Positions 7,145-14,457 of a stretch of DNA of 20,611 nt are shown one piece after another. Where the stretch lies: positions 1 through 20,611 of the forward strand of contig CYKH01001325.1 in NCBI GenBank assembly GCA_001460835.1, written 5' to 3'. Source of the DNA: Bodo saltans. Its lineage: Eukaryota; Euglenozoa; Kinetoplastea; Eubodonida; Bodonidae. The translations under genes and the position numbers were made by a program. The notes beneath the pieces were generated by a model. The model was not told the origin of the DNA. It made no database searches and saw only the letters and a program-made list of their open reading frames with translations. Within the stretch, counting starts at the first letter, position 1; each line of letters begins with the position of its first letter.

Positions 7145-9949
7145 ATGGCAAACTCGTGTTGTTCTTTCCTTACATTTCTGATGTTGTGTGTTGTGATGAG
7201 TTGTGTTCCCACCACCTACGCAACCTCCCTCAACCTGATTCGCACCACATGTGGAGGCCTTCTCCCTCTAGATTCTTTATATCCAATCGAGTCGTACTGG
7301 TCTCTTCGAGACTTGTTAGATTGGCGCAGCACCAATGCCACCGTGGACCCCATTGCGTCTTTTCTCACCCTCGGGCACTCCCCAGACATTGCAGAAAGTG
7401 TTCTAGGTGCGTTGGAGCGGGTGACTGGATTGGCATCATCCTATGTGAACATCTTCCAACTGGATAACTTAGCAGGTGTGACTGGTTGTCGCGTGGCGTG
7501 GGAACCTCGCGAAGTTCTGTTTATCTCCACGGTCATTTCCGCTGCGTCGGTTGCTGTGATTCCGTACGCCGGTGCCGGCATCACCTGTCCTTTGAGCGTT
7601 GTGGCTTCGTCATCTTCAGGGGTCATAGAGTTTCCCATTATTACCGTAGCTGGTCCGTCGCAGAACATCACGTCAAGCATTCAGCAAACACTGATTGTGC
7701 GCGACGGCTTGACCTGGCCTGTTTCATTCGAACTTCAGGGAGGCGCTATGTGCAGTGCGTACGTTGTCATCGCCGTCAACCGGCAAGTGTCTCTCAGCGA
7801 CTGGTGGAGCTGGATTCCTGCAGTGGTGTACAGCGCTGTTGTCATCCCCATTGCTCTGTTCTCCGCCTTCTCCCATCGGAAGATGGGCGCGTCAAGCTTT
7901 GCGTGTATGATCGGTGTCGTGTATATTGGGTATGTTGGAGTGAGTGTCGGCCTCATGATTACAATCGCAGGGTGGCAAGTCTCCATCGGGAGATTCTTCC
8001 CATTTCCATCCTCCGTGACGCTGTACGTTGCGTTATGGGTCGTGTATGCTCTTGTGCTTCCGCTGCTTCTGTTCCGGCACCCCTGCAGGGCGATGCTCGC
8101 GAATGCTCTTGGTCGAAGTCTTGTGTACGGTTTCTTTGTGGCACAGATGGTGTCGTATTGGGTGCTCGGCTTTGTTGCCATTGGATCCGTTGCGTTGGCC
8201 GTTGTATTTATTACCAACGGACTTCTCATTTCCTTCTACGCTCAATTTGTGACCCTGCTGGCAACGTCCAAAGAAGTACGAGCGGAGATGATGGCAATGC
8301 CTATGGCGTGGATGGCCCCTGTCACGCCGTTTATCCCTCCTGTATTGATGTACGCTGATTTATTCTTTGCGCATCATGCATCTGGTTCTTCCCGTCTAAT
8401 GGACCCCCGACTTCGCGAGGCGGTGATTCTCTTTAATCTTCAAACTGCTCTGCCTTTTGTGGCGTTCTTGGAGTGCGGAATGGTGGCGCTGCTGGTTGCC
8501 GCAACGGTACGCCAGCCAACGTTCCTCGTCCCGCTGTTCATGACCATTTTGTTAGTGGGGTGGTTCACCACGTGGACCATCCAACAGTACTTTACCGCTC
8601 GGAGTGAGTGGGAGGAGATGCACTCCGGCGGTGTGATTACATCGCCAACCCCTCAGTGGACACTATGGCCTGCCATACACTCGCTGATTGATAGGTTTAA
8701 TGTAGATGTCTACCATGCACGACAGCAGCAACTGATCATGCAGCAGCAGCAACAATTGGCCTCTGGTGGCGGTGCGTTGCAGTTGTTCTCCAGTGGCGTG
8801 AGTGGACGGTCAGCGGTGTCTTCTGCGGGCTTGACTAGAGGGAGTAGCAATGGCGGAGCACGACAAGCGCCCAAACCAACCGAGAAAACAACCAACCCTG
8901 CAGCAGCGAATGCTAATCGCAACGTGAAACAGCCACAACACAGACCAACAGCGTCATCCCAGCAGCTTCAAGAGCATGTTGCTGCTCCAATGCCTTCAAC
9001 TAGCAGTACAACATACCATCATCAACGTGGCCCATCGCAACAATTCAGCGCACCCGCAACAAGCAGGTCGAACTCCGTGCAGCATCAACGATCCGCCTCT
9101 GGTGGCCAACAACAAAAGCAGCCCAATATGTTGGGGACACAGCGCACACTTTACACTCCGCAGGATGGTGAAGGCTATCCCCAACACCATCAGCTCGTGT
9201 ATGCATCCCTCCCCGAAGGCGACATGGAAGATAACTACGACCTGCACCCTCCAAGTGACGGCAACGAATATCAACCGTCAGCTCCGTATCGACAAGATCG
9301 GCAGTATTCACCTCATCGCCAAGCCCCACAACCGCAGCAGCAGCAGGACGAATTGGTGTTGGAGGGCGGTGACCAACATCGACCAACGTCTTACTCCCAT
9401 CCTCCTACGCCTCTCAATGACCCCACTGCTCCTGCTCCTCAGCTTCAACGCTACTACACTGGTGGCACCGTGCTCATGGAGTATGGCGTTCCGGGTTCAT
9501 CCACTCCCCCACAACGCCACCAACAACATCAGCCGTCATCGAGACAGTACCAGCAGCAACAACAGCAAGCTAGTGCACCGCCTCCCTCTGCGTGGCACCG
9601 TGGCATGCCGGCAAGCGGAACTCCGTATGATGCTGATCATCATAACAATCATCCTCCTACGCCTCTCAATGACCCCACTGCTCCTGCTCCTCAGCTTCAA
9701 CGCTACTACACTGGTGGCACCGTGCTCATGGAGTATGGCGTTCCGGGTTCATCCACTCCCCCACAACGCCACCAACAACATCAGCCGTCATCGAGACAGT
9801 ACCAGCAGCAACAACAGCAAGCTAGTGCACCGCCTCCCTCTGCGTGGCACCGTGGCATGCCGGCAAGCGGAACTCCGTATGATGCTGATCATCATAACAA
9901 TGGAGCACAGTGGCAGGAAGAGGAGAACTACGACGGAAACTATCACTAA
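7145..9949 (+). CDS. Secreted-N-terminus multi-pass membrane protein with Gln/Pro-rich tail (receptor-like, family unknown)
   Basis: 934 residues, family not recognised. A hydrophobic signal peptide is visible at 1-26 (FLTFLMLCVVMSCVPTTYA). It is followed by an ectodomain of about 195 residues with four cysteines (36, 115, 148, 203) and N-glycosylation sequons such as NAT and NIT. Hydrophobic segments follow at about 222-242, 252-276, 290-310, 326-346, 347-370, a weak Pro-containing one at 388-408, 426-454 and 458-482. With the N-terminus outside, seven real helices would put the tail in the cytosol. The tail (about 485-934) is Gln/Pro/Ser/His-rich with poly-Gln stretches and contains an exact 84-residue duplication at residues 752-835 and 836-919. 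The layout resembles a seven-helix receptor or a surface transporter/sensor, but no family motif backs a specific call. The ATG at 7145 fits because the signal peptide begins there. Confidence 0.8.
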   Translation: MANSCCSFLTFLMLCVVMSCVPTTYATSLNLIRTTCGGLLPLDSLYPIESYWSLRDLLDWRSTNATVDPIASFLTLGHSPDIAESVLGALERVTGLASSYVNIFQLDNLAGVTGCRVAWEPREVLFISTVISAASVAVIPYAGAGITCPLSVVASSSSGVIEFPIITVAGPSQNITSSIQQTLIVRDGLTWPVSFELQGGAMCSAYVVIAVNRQVSLSDWWSWIPAVVYSAVVIPIALFSAFSHRKMGASSFACMIGVVYIGYVGVSVGLMITIAGWQVSIGRFFPFPSSVTLYVALWVVYALVLPLLLFRHPCRAMLANALGRSLVYGFFVAQMVSYWVLGFVAIGSVALAVVFITNGLLISFYAQFVTLLATSKEVRAEMMAMPMAWMAPVTPFIPPVLMYADLFFAHHASGSSRLMDPRLREAVILFNLQTALPFVAFLECGMVALLVAATVRQPTFLVPLFMTILLVGWFTTWTIQQYFTARSEWEEMHSGGVITSPTPQWTLWPAIHSLIDRFNVDVYHARQQQLIMQQQQQLASGGGALQLFSSGVSGRSAVSSAGLTRGSSNGGARQAPKPTEKTTNPAAANANRNVKQPQHRPTASSQQLQEHVAAPMPSTSSTTYHHQRGPSQQFSAPATSRSNSVQHQRSASGGQQQKQPNMLGTQRTLYTPQDGEGYPQHHQLVYASLPEGDMEDNYDLHPPSDGNEYQPSAPYRQDRQYSPHRQAPQPQQQQDELVLEGGDQHRPTSYSHPPTPLNDPTAPAPQLQRYYTGGTVLMEYGVPGSSTPPQRHQQHQPSSRQYQQQQQQASAPPPSAWHRGMPASGTPYDADHHNNHPPTPLNDPTAPAPQLQRYYTGGTVLMEYGVPGSSTPPQRHQQHQPSSRQYQQQQQQASAPPPSAWHRGMPASGTPYDADHHNNGAQWQEEENYDGNYH
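9398..9649 (+). repeat. 252-bp tandem repeat, copy 1
   Basis: First of two head-to-tail copies of a 252-base unit inside the Gln/Pro-rich tail of the membrane protein. By reading both through I found no mismatch, including at third codon positions. The unit is 84 codons, so the frame is kept. Confidence 0.95.
9650..9901 (+). repeat. 252-bp tandem repeat, copy 2
   Basis: Second copy, directly abutting the first. It begins with the HPPTPLNDPTAPAPQ segment and ends at DADHHNN, after which the sequence diverges into the C-terminal 15 residues. Zero synonymous differences imply a very recent duplication, active homogenisation or an assembly artefact. Confidence 0.95.
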
Positions 9950-10427
9950 AAAATATGTGGTGCTCGCGCATCATTACTAAGTGAGATTCCAGTTTTTTTT
10001 TTCTTGTTGAGTTTATTTTTACCTCTTCCCCTGCTGTATGAAAACAAAGTTTACCCCTTTTTTTCTTCTTAGATCCACCATAGCTTTGTGACCGCACAGA
10101 AGATAGCGATGTTTTTGTAAACTGCTAAAGCTCGAGTTGTTGTAGTAGTTTAGCTATCTCCTCACGCAGCTGCTCTTGGTAACTACATTTCCTTCGTTTT
10201 TCTAACTCAAAGAGGATCGGCAGTATATTTTTTTTGTGGTCACACGGAGAGGTGGAAAATACACTTCACTCCATTTTGTATCTGCAAGTGACTGGAGCTG
10301 GTGTGATCCGGACAACAACACAACTCAAAGCTCACCTTGTTTCCTATCTCACTCTCTCTCTCTCGTCAATCCACCCAAGGCGCCTTTCTTCGGCTCTTTC
10401 GCTTTCCATTTCTGATCATCATCATCA
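9950..10427 (+). other. Intergenic region, no gene supported
   Basis: 478 bases of T-rich sequence with several polypyrimidine tracts, including a (CT)n run around 10352-10364 next to the next gene. No convincing coding frame or RNA gene is visible. Confidence 0.6.
10331..10379 (+). promoter_or_regulatory. Probable trans-splice acceptor for the gene at 10428
   Basis: Long C/T tract including a (CT)n run, ending in CCAAG with AG at 10378-10379, about 50 bases before the ATG at 10428 and with no ATG between them. One of the clearest acceptor-like sites in the window. Inferred. Confidence 0.5.
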
Positions 10428-13031
10428 ATGCCAACTTCGTCTACCCATCACCCACTTGTCGGATCGCGCTACACTGTGACTCCTCCAGCGTTTGTCGATG
10501 TTCGACGCTTCCATTTTTTCCGTGAGCGTCAGTTTGACATCCGCGATGATTTGCAAACGGAACGGCTTTCCAAAGCACAGCGCAACATATCCACTGCAAA
10601 CTCATCAACCGCCATGAACGCGACGACAAACTTTGTTGCAACTCCAAGGCCACCAGATCAGTTGCAGTTGACGGGATCTATTGGGCGTGGTTCCCCAACA
10701 GGTGGTGTGCTTCTCACCTCTTTATCACAATTTGGCAGCGGAGGCGGCTTTGGGCAGCAGCACACGCCCATGGTAGGAAGCATATCTCCTCGTAGCCTCG
10801 GGGGTATTGGTCATCATGCTCCTCCTGCATTAATGCTTACGATGTCCACTGCGTCCGTTGCGGCATCCTTCGTGGTGCCACCGACGCCGGCCGTTAGCCA
10901 CGGAGGCGGCCGTGCCACGCCCCGGGGTTCCACAGCGACTCATCTCAAGCCGTTGTTCAATATCGATGGAGAGATGATTTGGAGTGCCGGTAGAAGCCGA
11001 GCTATGGAGGCGTGTGATAGGGCACAAATAGAACATGAATTACGAAACGATGTGGCTGAGTCTGAAGAAGATGACCTCGCGGCGTCCACTTCCTTACGAA
11101 AGCCGCGACAAAGTGGTGCCGCTTCTGCAAAGAGCTCCTTCTTGTCAAAACCGGACCCGATGGCGACGACGACGAAGCGAAGCAGCGGGAGTAGAGGATT
11201 TAACAACACAGCAGGCAACGAGACGGATATGCTTCAGCAGGCCCTTCTTCTCAATGCTGCCGTTCCCCCCGGTGAATTCGCTTCAGGAGCTGGAACACCG
11301 TGCTCCTCTGTTTCTGAGCGAAGTCTGCGAGTTTGCGCGTTCTTGCCAGTACAGCAGCAGGAACCTCAGTCGAGCCGATTCGTTCCACGAAGCCCCCGTC
11401 CAGTTGGTTCAGGCGAGAATGTATCTGACAGCAATCAGCTTGCTCTTACGTACAAGTCGCGGACGTTAGACAGCAGTTGCTCGACCTCCACCACGTCAGC
11501 TCCAATGGACCGACGCCGCTTGTCACTGCGGAGCAGAAACGCTCGTTTGGCGCGTCAATTAGAAAAGCAGTCCAAAGCGCTTCAGCAGCGCATCTACGCC
11601 CTCAATGCTGGCGAAGCGGTTCACCGGGAAGATCTTACAAAAATGGGTGGCCGCATGCTCGCCGGCCTTGGATGTGTCGAAGAAATGGAAGCATTCACAA
11701 ATGAGCTGCCCCCGCTTCCCCACGCAAGTCATTACAAGAATCTACATTCCATGGAGCTCATTTCAGAAGTGCCTTTGGATGAAGTGACGAACGCAGTGGC
11801 TGCTGCGTACATGAAGACTGCCCCACCAGGCTCCCTTCCGGATGATAAGTCCCGCCAGGTGAATGAAGAAGTGAGATGGGGAGCGCTGCTGAAAAAGGAC
11901 GTGGCATCTTCCGCAGCAGAAGAAGAGGCACGTCGTCGCCAATTGAAAGCGATTCAAAGCCAGCTTGCTTCCTCCGCAAGGGGGCACCAGAGCAGCAGCA
12001 GTAGCAGCAGCACAACGCATCAGCCCCGACCTCCGCCAACAACTCCGACAGCTGCAGCAGCCTCTTCTACTGCGTCTTCAGTTCAACGGAAAGCGCCATT
12101 GTCACCTCACCTTAACATCGACGATGTGTCGAGAATGGCGGACGCTCGAATCGAGGCGGAGCTCGCAGGCCGCGCTCTTGCAACTGTTGGCACACAGCAG
12201 CTCTATAAATATTCTGATGAAGTAGAAGCGAAGGAAGAGCAAGAGAAGGAAACCATTCGGACTATTCTTGACGGAGGTGAGCAACAAGGTGGCGGCAACT
12301 CTTCCTCGCCCCAACCTGGGCAGCAAAGACGACGTGGTGGAAAGGGAGCAGCAACTGTCTTTAACGAGAAGGTCATTTCAAAACGCAATGCTGTTGTGGA
12401 CACAACTGCATTGGAAGCCCGAATTGCTCGAGGGAACACAGACATGTCACTCATGGGTTCTCAAGCTGTGGTAGACTTGAAGTTGTTTCGCAAAGATCAG
12501 AATTTATTTTCACTCACTGGCGAAGACACGGATCCACGAAAGTATCCCACGTTTCCGTTCAGCAAAAGCGAACTGCTTGCCCCCCGTGACGATGGATTCG
12601 GTATCTCCCTATTCGACACAAAGAAGGACGTCGAGGATAAGGCATTCGCATCTGGTCGCTACCATCAACAGAATCTCTCCGATAAATTGGAGCGCACGCA
12701 CATCCTCCGTAGAATGCTGAGCGATGTGTTCAACAAAAAAGGCGGGGGCATCGGTGGCCGACAACAGCAGCAAGAGCGAGGGAGTTCGCCAGGGTCGTCA
12801 AGGCAGCAGCAACAACCTGCTCAATCCAACACGACGGCGCGCAGGGAAGATGACGAAGACGAGATCTCAGCACGAGAAGATATGCAGCGGTGGAAACGAG
12901 CAGCGGGCGCAATGCCGAGTGACTTGCAGCGTGGCAATGGGCTAGAGAGGACGCGGAAGGAGCAAGTCTACACGTGGCATCAAGTGACCAAAGAACACAA
13001 CGTCCCTGATATGGGACGAGTGCCCATGTAG
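10428..13031 (+). CDS. Large, mostly disordered protein of unknown family
   Basis: 867 residues, not recognised. The N-terminal 50 residues (PPAFVDVRRFHFFRERQFDI) look ordered. Residues about 60-355 are Ser/Thr/Gly/Pro-rich and probably disordered. A charged helical stretch starts near residue 360 (MDRRRLSLRSRNARLARQLE) and runs to about 440. Further helical segments near 470-530 and 570-620 (SDEVEAKEEQEKETIRTIL) are separated by Ser- and Pro-runs. A final conserved-looking part includes FPFSKSELLAPRDDGFGISL and LERTHILRRMLSDVFNKK, followed by a Gln-rich linker and the closing VYTWHQVTKEHNVPDMGRV. There is no membrane segment or signal peptide. Codon use is like that of its neighbours and the ATG follows a clear acceptor. 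A cytoskeletal or flagellar scaffold would suit the make-up, but that is only a guess. Confidence 0.75.
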   Translation: MPTSSTHHPLVGSRYTVTPPAFVDVRRFHFFRERQFDIRDDLQTERLSKAQRNISTANSSTAMNATTNFVATPRPPDQLQLTGSIGRGSPTGGVLLTSLSQFGSGGGFGQQHTPMVGSISPRSLGGIGHHAPPALMLTMSTASVAASFVVPPTPAVSHGGGRATPRGSTATHLKPLFNIDGEMIWSAGRSRAMEACDRAQIEHELRNDVAESEEDDLAASTSLRKPRQSGAASAKSSFLSKPDPMATTTKRSSGSRGFNNTAGNETDMLQQALLLNAAVPPGEFASGAGTPCSSVSERSLRVCAFLPVQQQEPQSSRFVPRSPRPVGSGENVSDSNQLALTYKSRTLDSSCSTSTTSAPMDRRRLSLRSRNARLARQLEKQSKALQQRIYALNAGEAVHREDLTKMGGRMLAGLGCVEEMEAFTNELPPLPHASHYKNLHSMELISEVPLDEVTNAVAAAYMKTAPPGSLPDDKSRQVNEEVRWGALLKKDVASSAAEEEARRRQLKAIQSQLASSARGHQSSSSSSSTTHQPRPPPTTPTAAAASSTASSVQRKAPLSPHLNIDDVSRMADARIEAELAGRALATVGTQQLYKYSDEVEAKEEQEKETIRTILDGGEQQGGGNSSSPQPGQQRRRGGKGAATVFNEKVISKRNAVVDTTALEARIARGNTDMSLMGSQAVVDLKLFRKDQNLFSLTGEDTDPRKYPTFPFSKSELLAPRDDGFGISLFDTKKDVEDKAFASGRYHQQNLSDKLERTHILRRMLSDVFNKKGGGIGGRQQQQERGSSPGSSRQQQQPAQSNTTARREDDEDEISAREDMQRWKRAAGAMPSDLQRGNGLERTRKEQVYTWHQVTKEHNVPDMGRVPM

Positions 13032-13170
13032 TGAGTGGTCCGCTTCCCTTCTTGTCACGTTACAGTGAACTGTGTACCTGTCAACTCTTTTTTTATTTCG
13101 TTGATTGTTTCTTGTTTTTTTTTTTGGAGTTGTATTGTTTTGTTTTTCACTCAACAGTCAATAATTGAAA

Positions 13171-13237
13171 CCTTCGGTTCTCTTTTTCTGTTTTCGTTGA
13201 CTTTCGTTTGTTGATTGTTTTCTCGGGGGGTTTGAAG
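13171..13237 (+). promoter_or_regulatory. Probable trans-splice acceptor region for the MLF-like gene
   Basis: T/C-rich tract from 13171 with the first AG at 13236-13237. Two more AGs (13279-13280 and about 13286) lie closer to the ATG at 13294 and are alternatives. Inferred. Confidence 0.35.
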
Positions 13238-13293
13238 AGACAAGCGAACTTCCGCACATCTTTCCACAACTCCACACAGCACCTCAGTTCGAT

Positions 13294-13812
13294 ATGGCTG
13301 ACTTCAACCACGACTTCTTCAACTACGCCGACAGGATGGAAGCGCATATGCGCGACCGTTTTGACGCCATGAACCGCTCCTTTGAAGAGGCAGCGAGGCA
13401 ACAACGCGAGGAGCAGCAACGTTTGATTGCCAACGACCCCAATGCTGTGGTCACGACCAACACCTACTCCAAGTCCGTCACGCGTCACTACAACGGCGAT
13501 GCCGATTGTGGTGAGGAGATTATTGTGGAACGCGACACAAAAACTGGCACCGAAGTCAAGACCCACTCTCGACGAATTGGCGAGCGCTCTATCCAGGTGA
13601 CCACGACGAAGAACCTGAACTCAGGTGACGAAGTTTGCACCACCTCACGCCACAATCTGCCTGAATGGGAAACAAAAGAGTTCGACCAGCAGTGGAACGC
13701 GTTGGAGGACGATCACATCGTCCCCCATCGTGCGGTCTTGCACGACCACCACTTCCACCATCATCCCCGTGCCGCTCCTCACCAGCTCAATGACAAGCCA
13801 CAGTGGAAATGA
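13294..13812 (+). CDS. Myeloid leukemia factor (MLF) family protein
   Basis: 172 residues. The order of features matches the MLF family: an N-terminal amphipathic, Met/Phe-rich helix region (FNYADRMEAHMRDRFDAMNR, residues 9-28); a central beta-type stretch (TNTYSKSVTRHYNG then EEIIVERDTKTGTEVKTHSR) equivalent to the family's Tyr-Ser...ethically paired strands; and the diagnostic C-terminal block IGERSIQVTTTKNLNSGDEV followed by EWETKEFDQQW, matching the family pattern of Ile-x-x-Arg, a Thr/Ser-Gly-Asp-Glu turn and Phe-Asp-x-x-Trp. It ends in a His-rich tail (HDHHFHHH). MLF proteins are small eukaryotic adaptors that shuttle between nucleus and cytoplasm, bind 14-3-3 and DnaJ-type chaperones and are linked to protein aggregates in animals; the role in protists is largely open. 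The call rests on motif order, not on an alignment, and the paired-strand equivalence is the weakest part. Confidence 0.6.
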   Translation: MADFNHDFFNYADRMEAHMRDRFDAMNRSFEEAARQQREEQQRLIANDPNAVVTTNTYSKSVTRHYNGDADCGEEIIVERDTKTGTEVKTHSRRIGERSIQVTTTKNLNSGDEVCTTSRHNLPEWETKEFDQQWNALEDDHIVPHRAVLHDHHFHHHPRAAPHQLNDKPQWK

Positions 13813-14196
13813 GATTTCTCTTTTCTGTGTTGCTCGCCCCTTACGAAGCAAAATATGGTTGAGTTTTTTTGAGCCCACACCTATTCAAGATGATGAGTGT
13901 ATTCACTCTCTATTCGTCGTGTTTTTGTTTTGTTTGTTGCTCACTCTCTCATCAACTTTGAGTTGGCCACCCTCAAAGATTGCAACCTATGTTTTGTCAT
14001 CTGCGAGCGGGAGTTACTCAAAAAAAGGTTCTTTTCTACTATTTCGCGATGGATGAATCTTTTCTTCTCTGAAGGAAAACAAAGGCACCATCGATATTCT
14101 CCTTGCCCCTTGCAATCTGATTTTCAAAATCACCTTTTCAATGAACTCATCCACAAGAGAGACCACCAGTTACTACTTCTTTTATTGAAACAAACG

Positions 14197-14218
14197 AACA
14201 TCTCGAGAACATCTCGAG
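14197..14218 (+). repeat. Perfect 11-bp tandem duplication
   Basis: AACATCTCGAG occurs twice head to tail (14197-14207 and 14208-14218). Each copy contains the palindrome CTCGAG. It lies in non-coding sequence upstream of the methyltransferase gene. The unit length equals that of the duplication breaking the reductase gene. Confidence 0.85.
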
Positions 14219-14380
14219 CAACGTTTTGCAGCACTTACGTATCCTCTGTTTGTGTATACGATTTTCAAGGACTTCTGTTGAGTGCTGTTTGCAGTCGCTG
14301 TGTGCATGTCAAGAAAAAGTTGTTTGCAAAACGTACTGGAAGTGTCTGGTGGGCCTCAAAAAAAAGAAAACGCAAAAAAA

Positions 14381-14452
14381 CCCTGTCGTTTTCCTTGTCG
14401 TGTTTTTGGTTGTTTGTTCGTTATTTCCTGATCCTGTCTCTCAATTTCGTAG
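14381..14452 (+). promoter_or_regulatory. Probable trans-splice acceptor for the methyltransferase gene
   Basis: About 70 bases of T/C-rich sequence ending in TTTCGTAGTAGGG immediately before the ATG at 14458, with AG at 14451-14452 and 14454-14455. If used, the 5'UTR would be only a few bases apart from the spliced leader. Inferred. Confidence 0.45.
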
Positions 14453-14457
14453 TAGGG

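Larger units (their letters stand above)
13813..14457 (+). other. Intergenic region with an open but probably untranslated frame
   Basis: 645 bases upstream of the methyltransferase start. The frame is open from 13897, in phase with the downstream gene, but it begins with GTG. Its translation is Phe/Leu/Ser/Lys-biased from T- and A-rich tracts and resembles no methyltransferase N-terminus. The stretch also holds an 11-bp tandem repeat (14197-14218) and ends in a strong polypyrimidine tract. I treat it as UTR and spacer. Confidence 0.6.

Noticed and set aside
7486-8358. 290-codon + strand frame inside the membrane protein gene
   Set aside because: Cys/Arg-rich out-of-frame reading of the transmembrane region; no domain.
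8976-9980. 334-codon + strand frame over the Gln-rich tail, itself with an internal repeat
   Set aside because: It is a shifted-frame shadow of the 252-bp duplication in the membrane protein; Asn/Leu/Arg-rich translation of CAA/CAG-type codons.
13897-14457. In-frame 187-codon extension upstream of the methyltransferase
   Set aside because: It begins with GTG, spans T- and A-rich tracts including the polypyrimidine acceptor region, and its translation is Phe/Leu/Ser/Lys-biased. The family-like N-terminus starts at the ATG at 14458.
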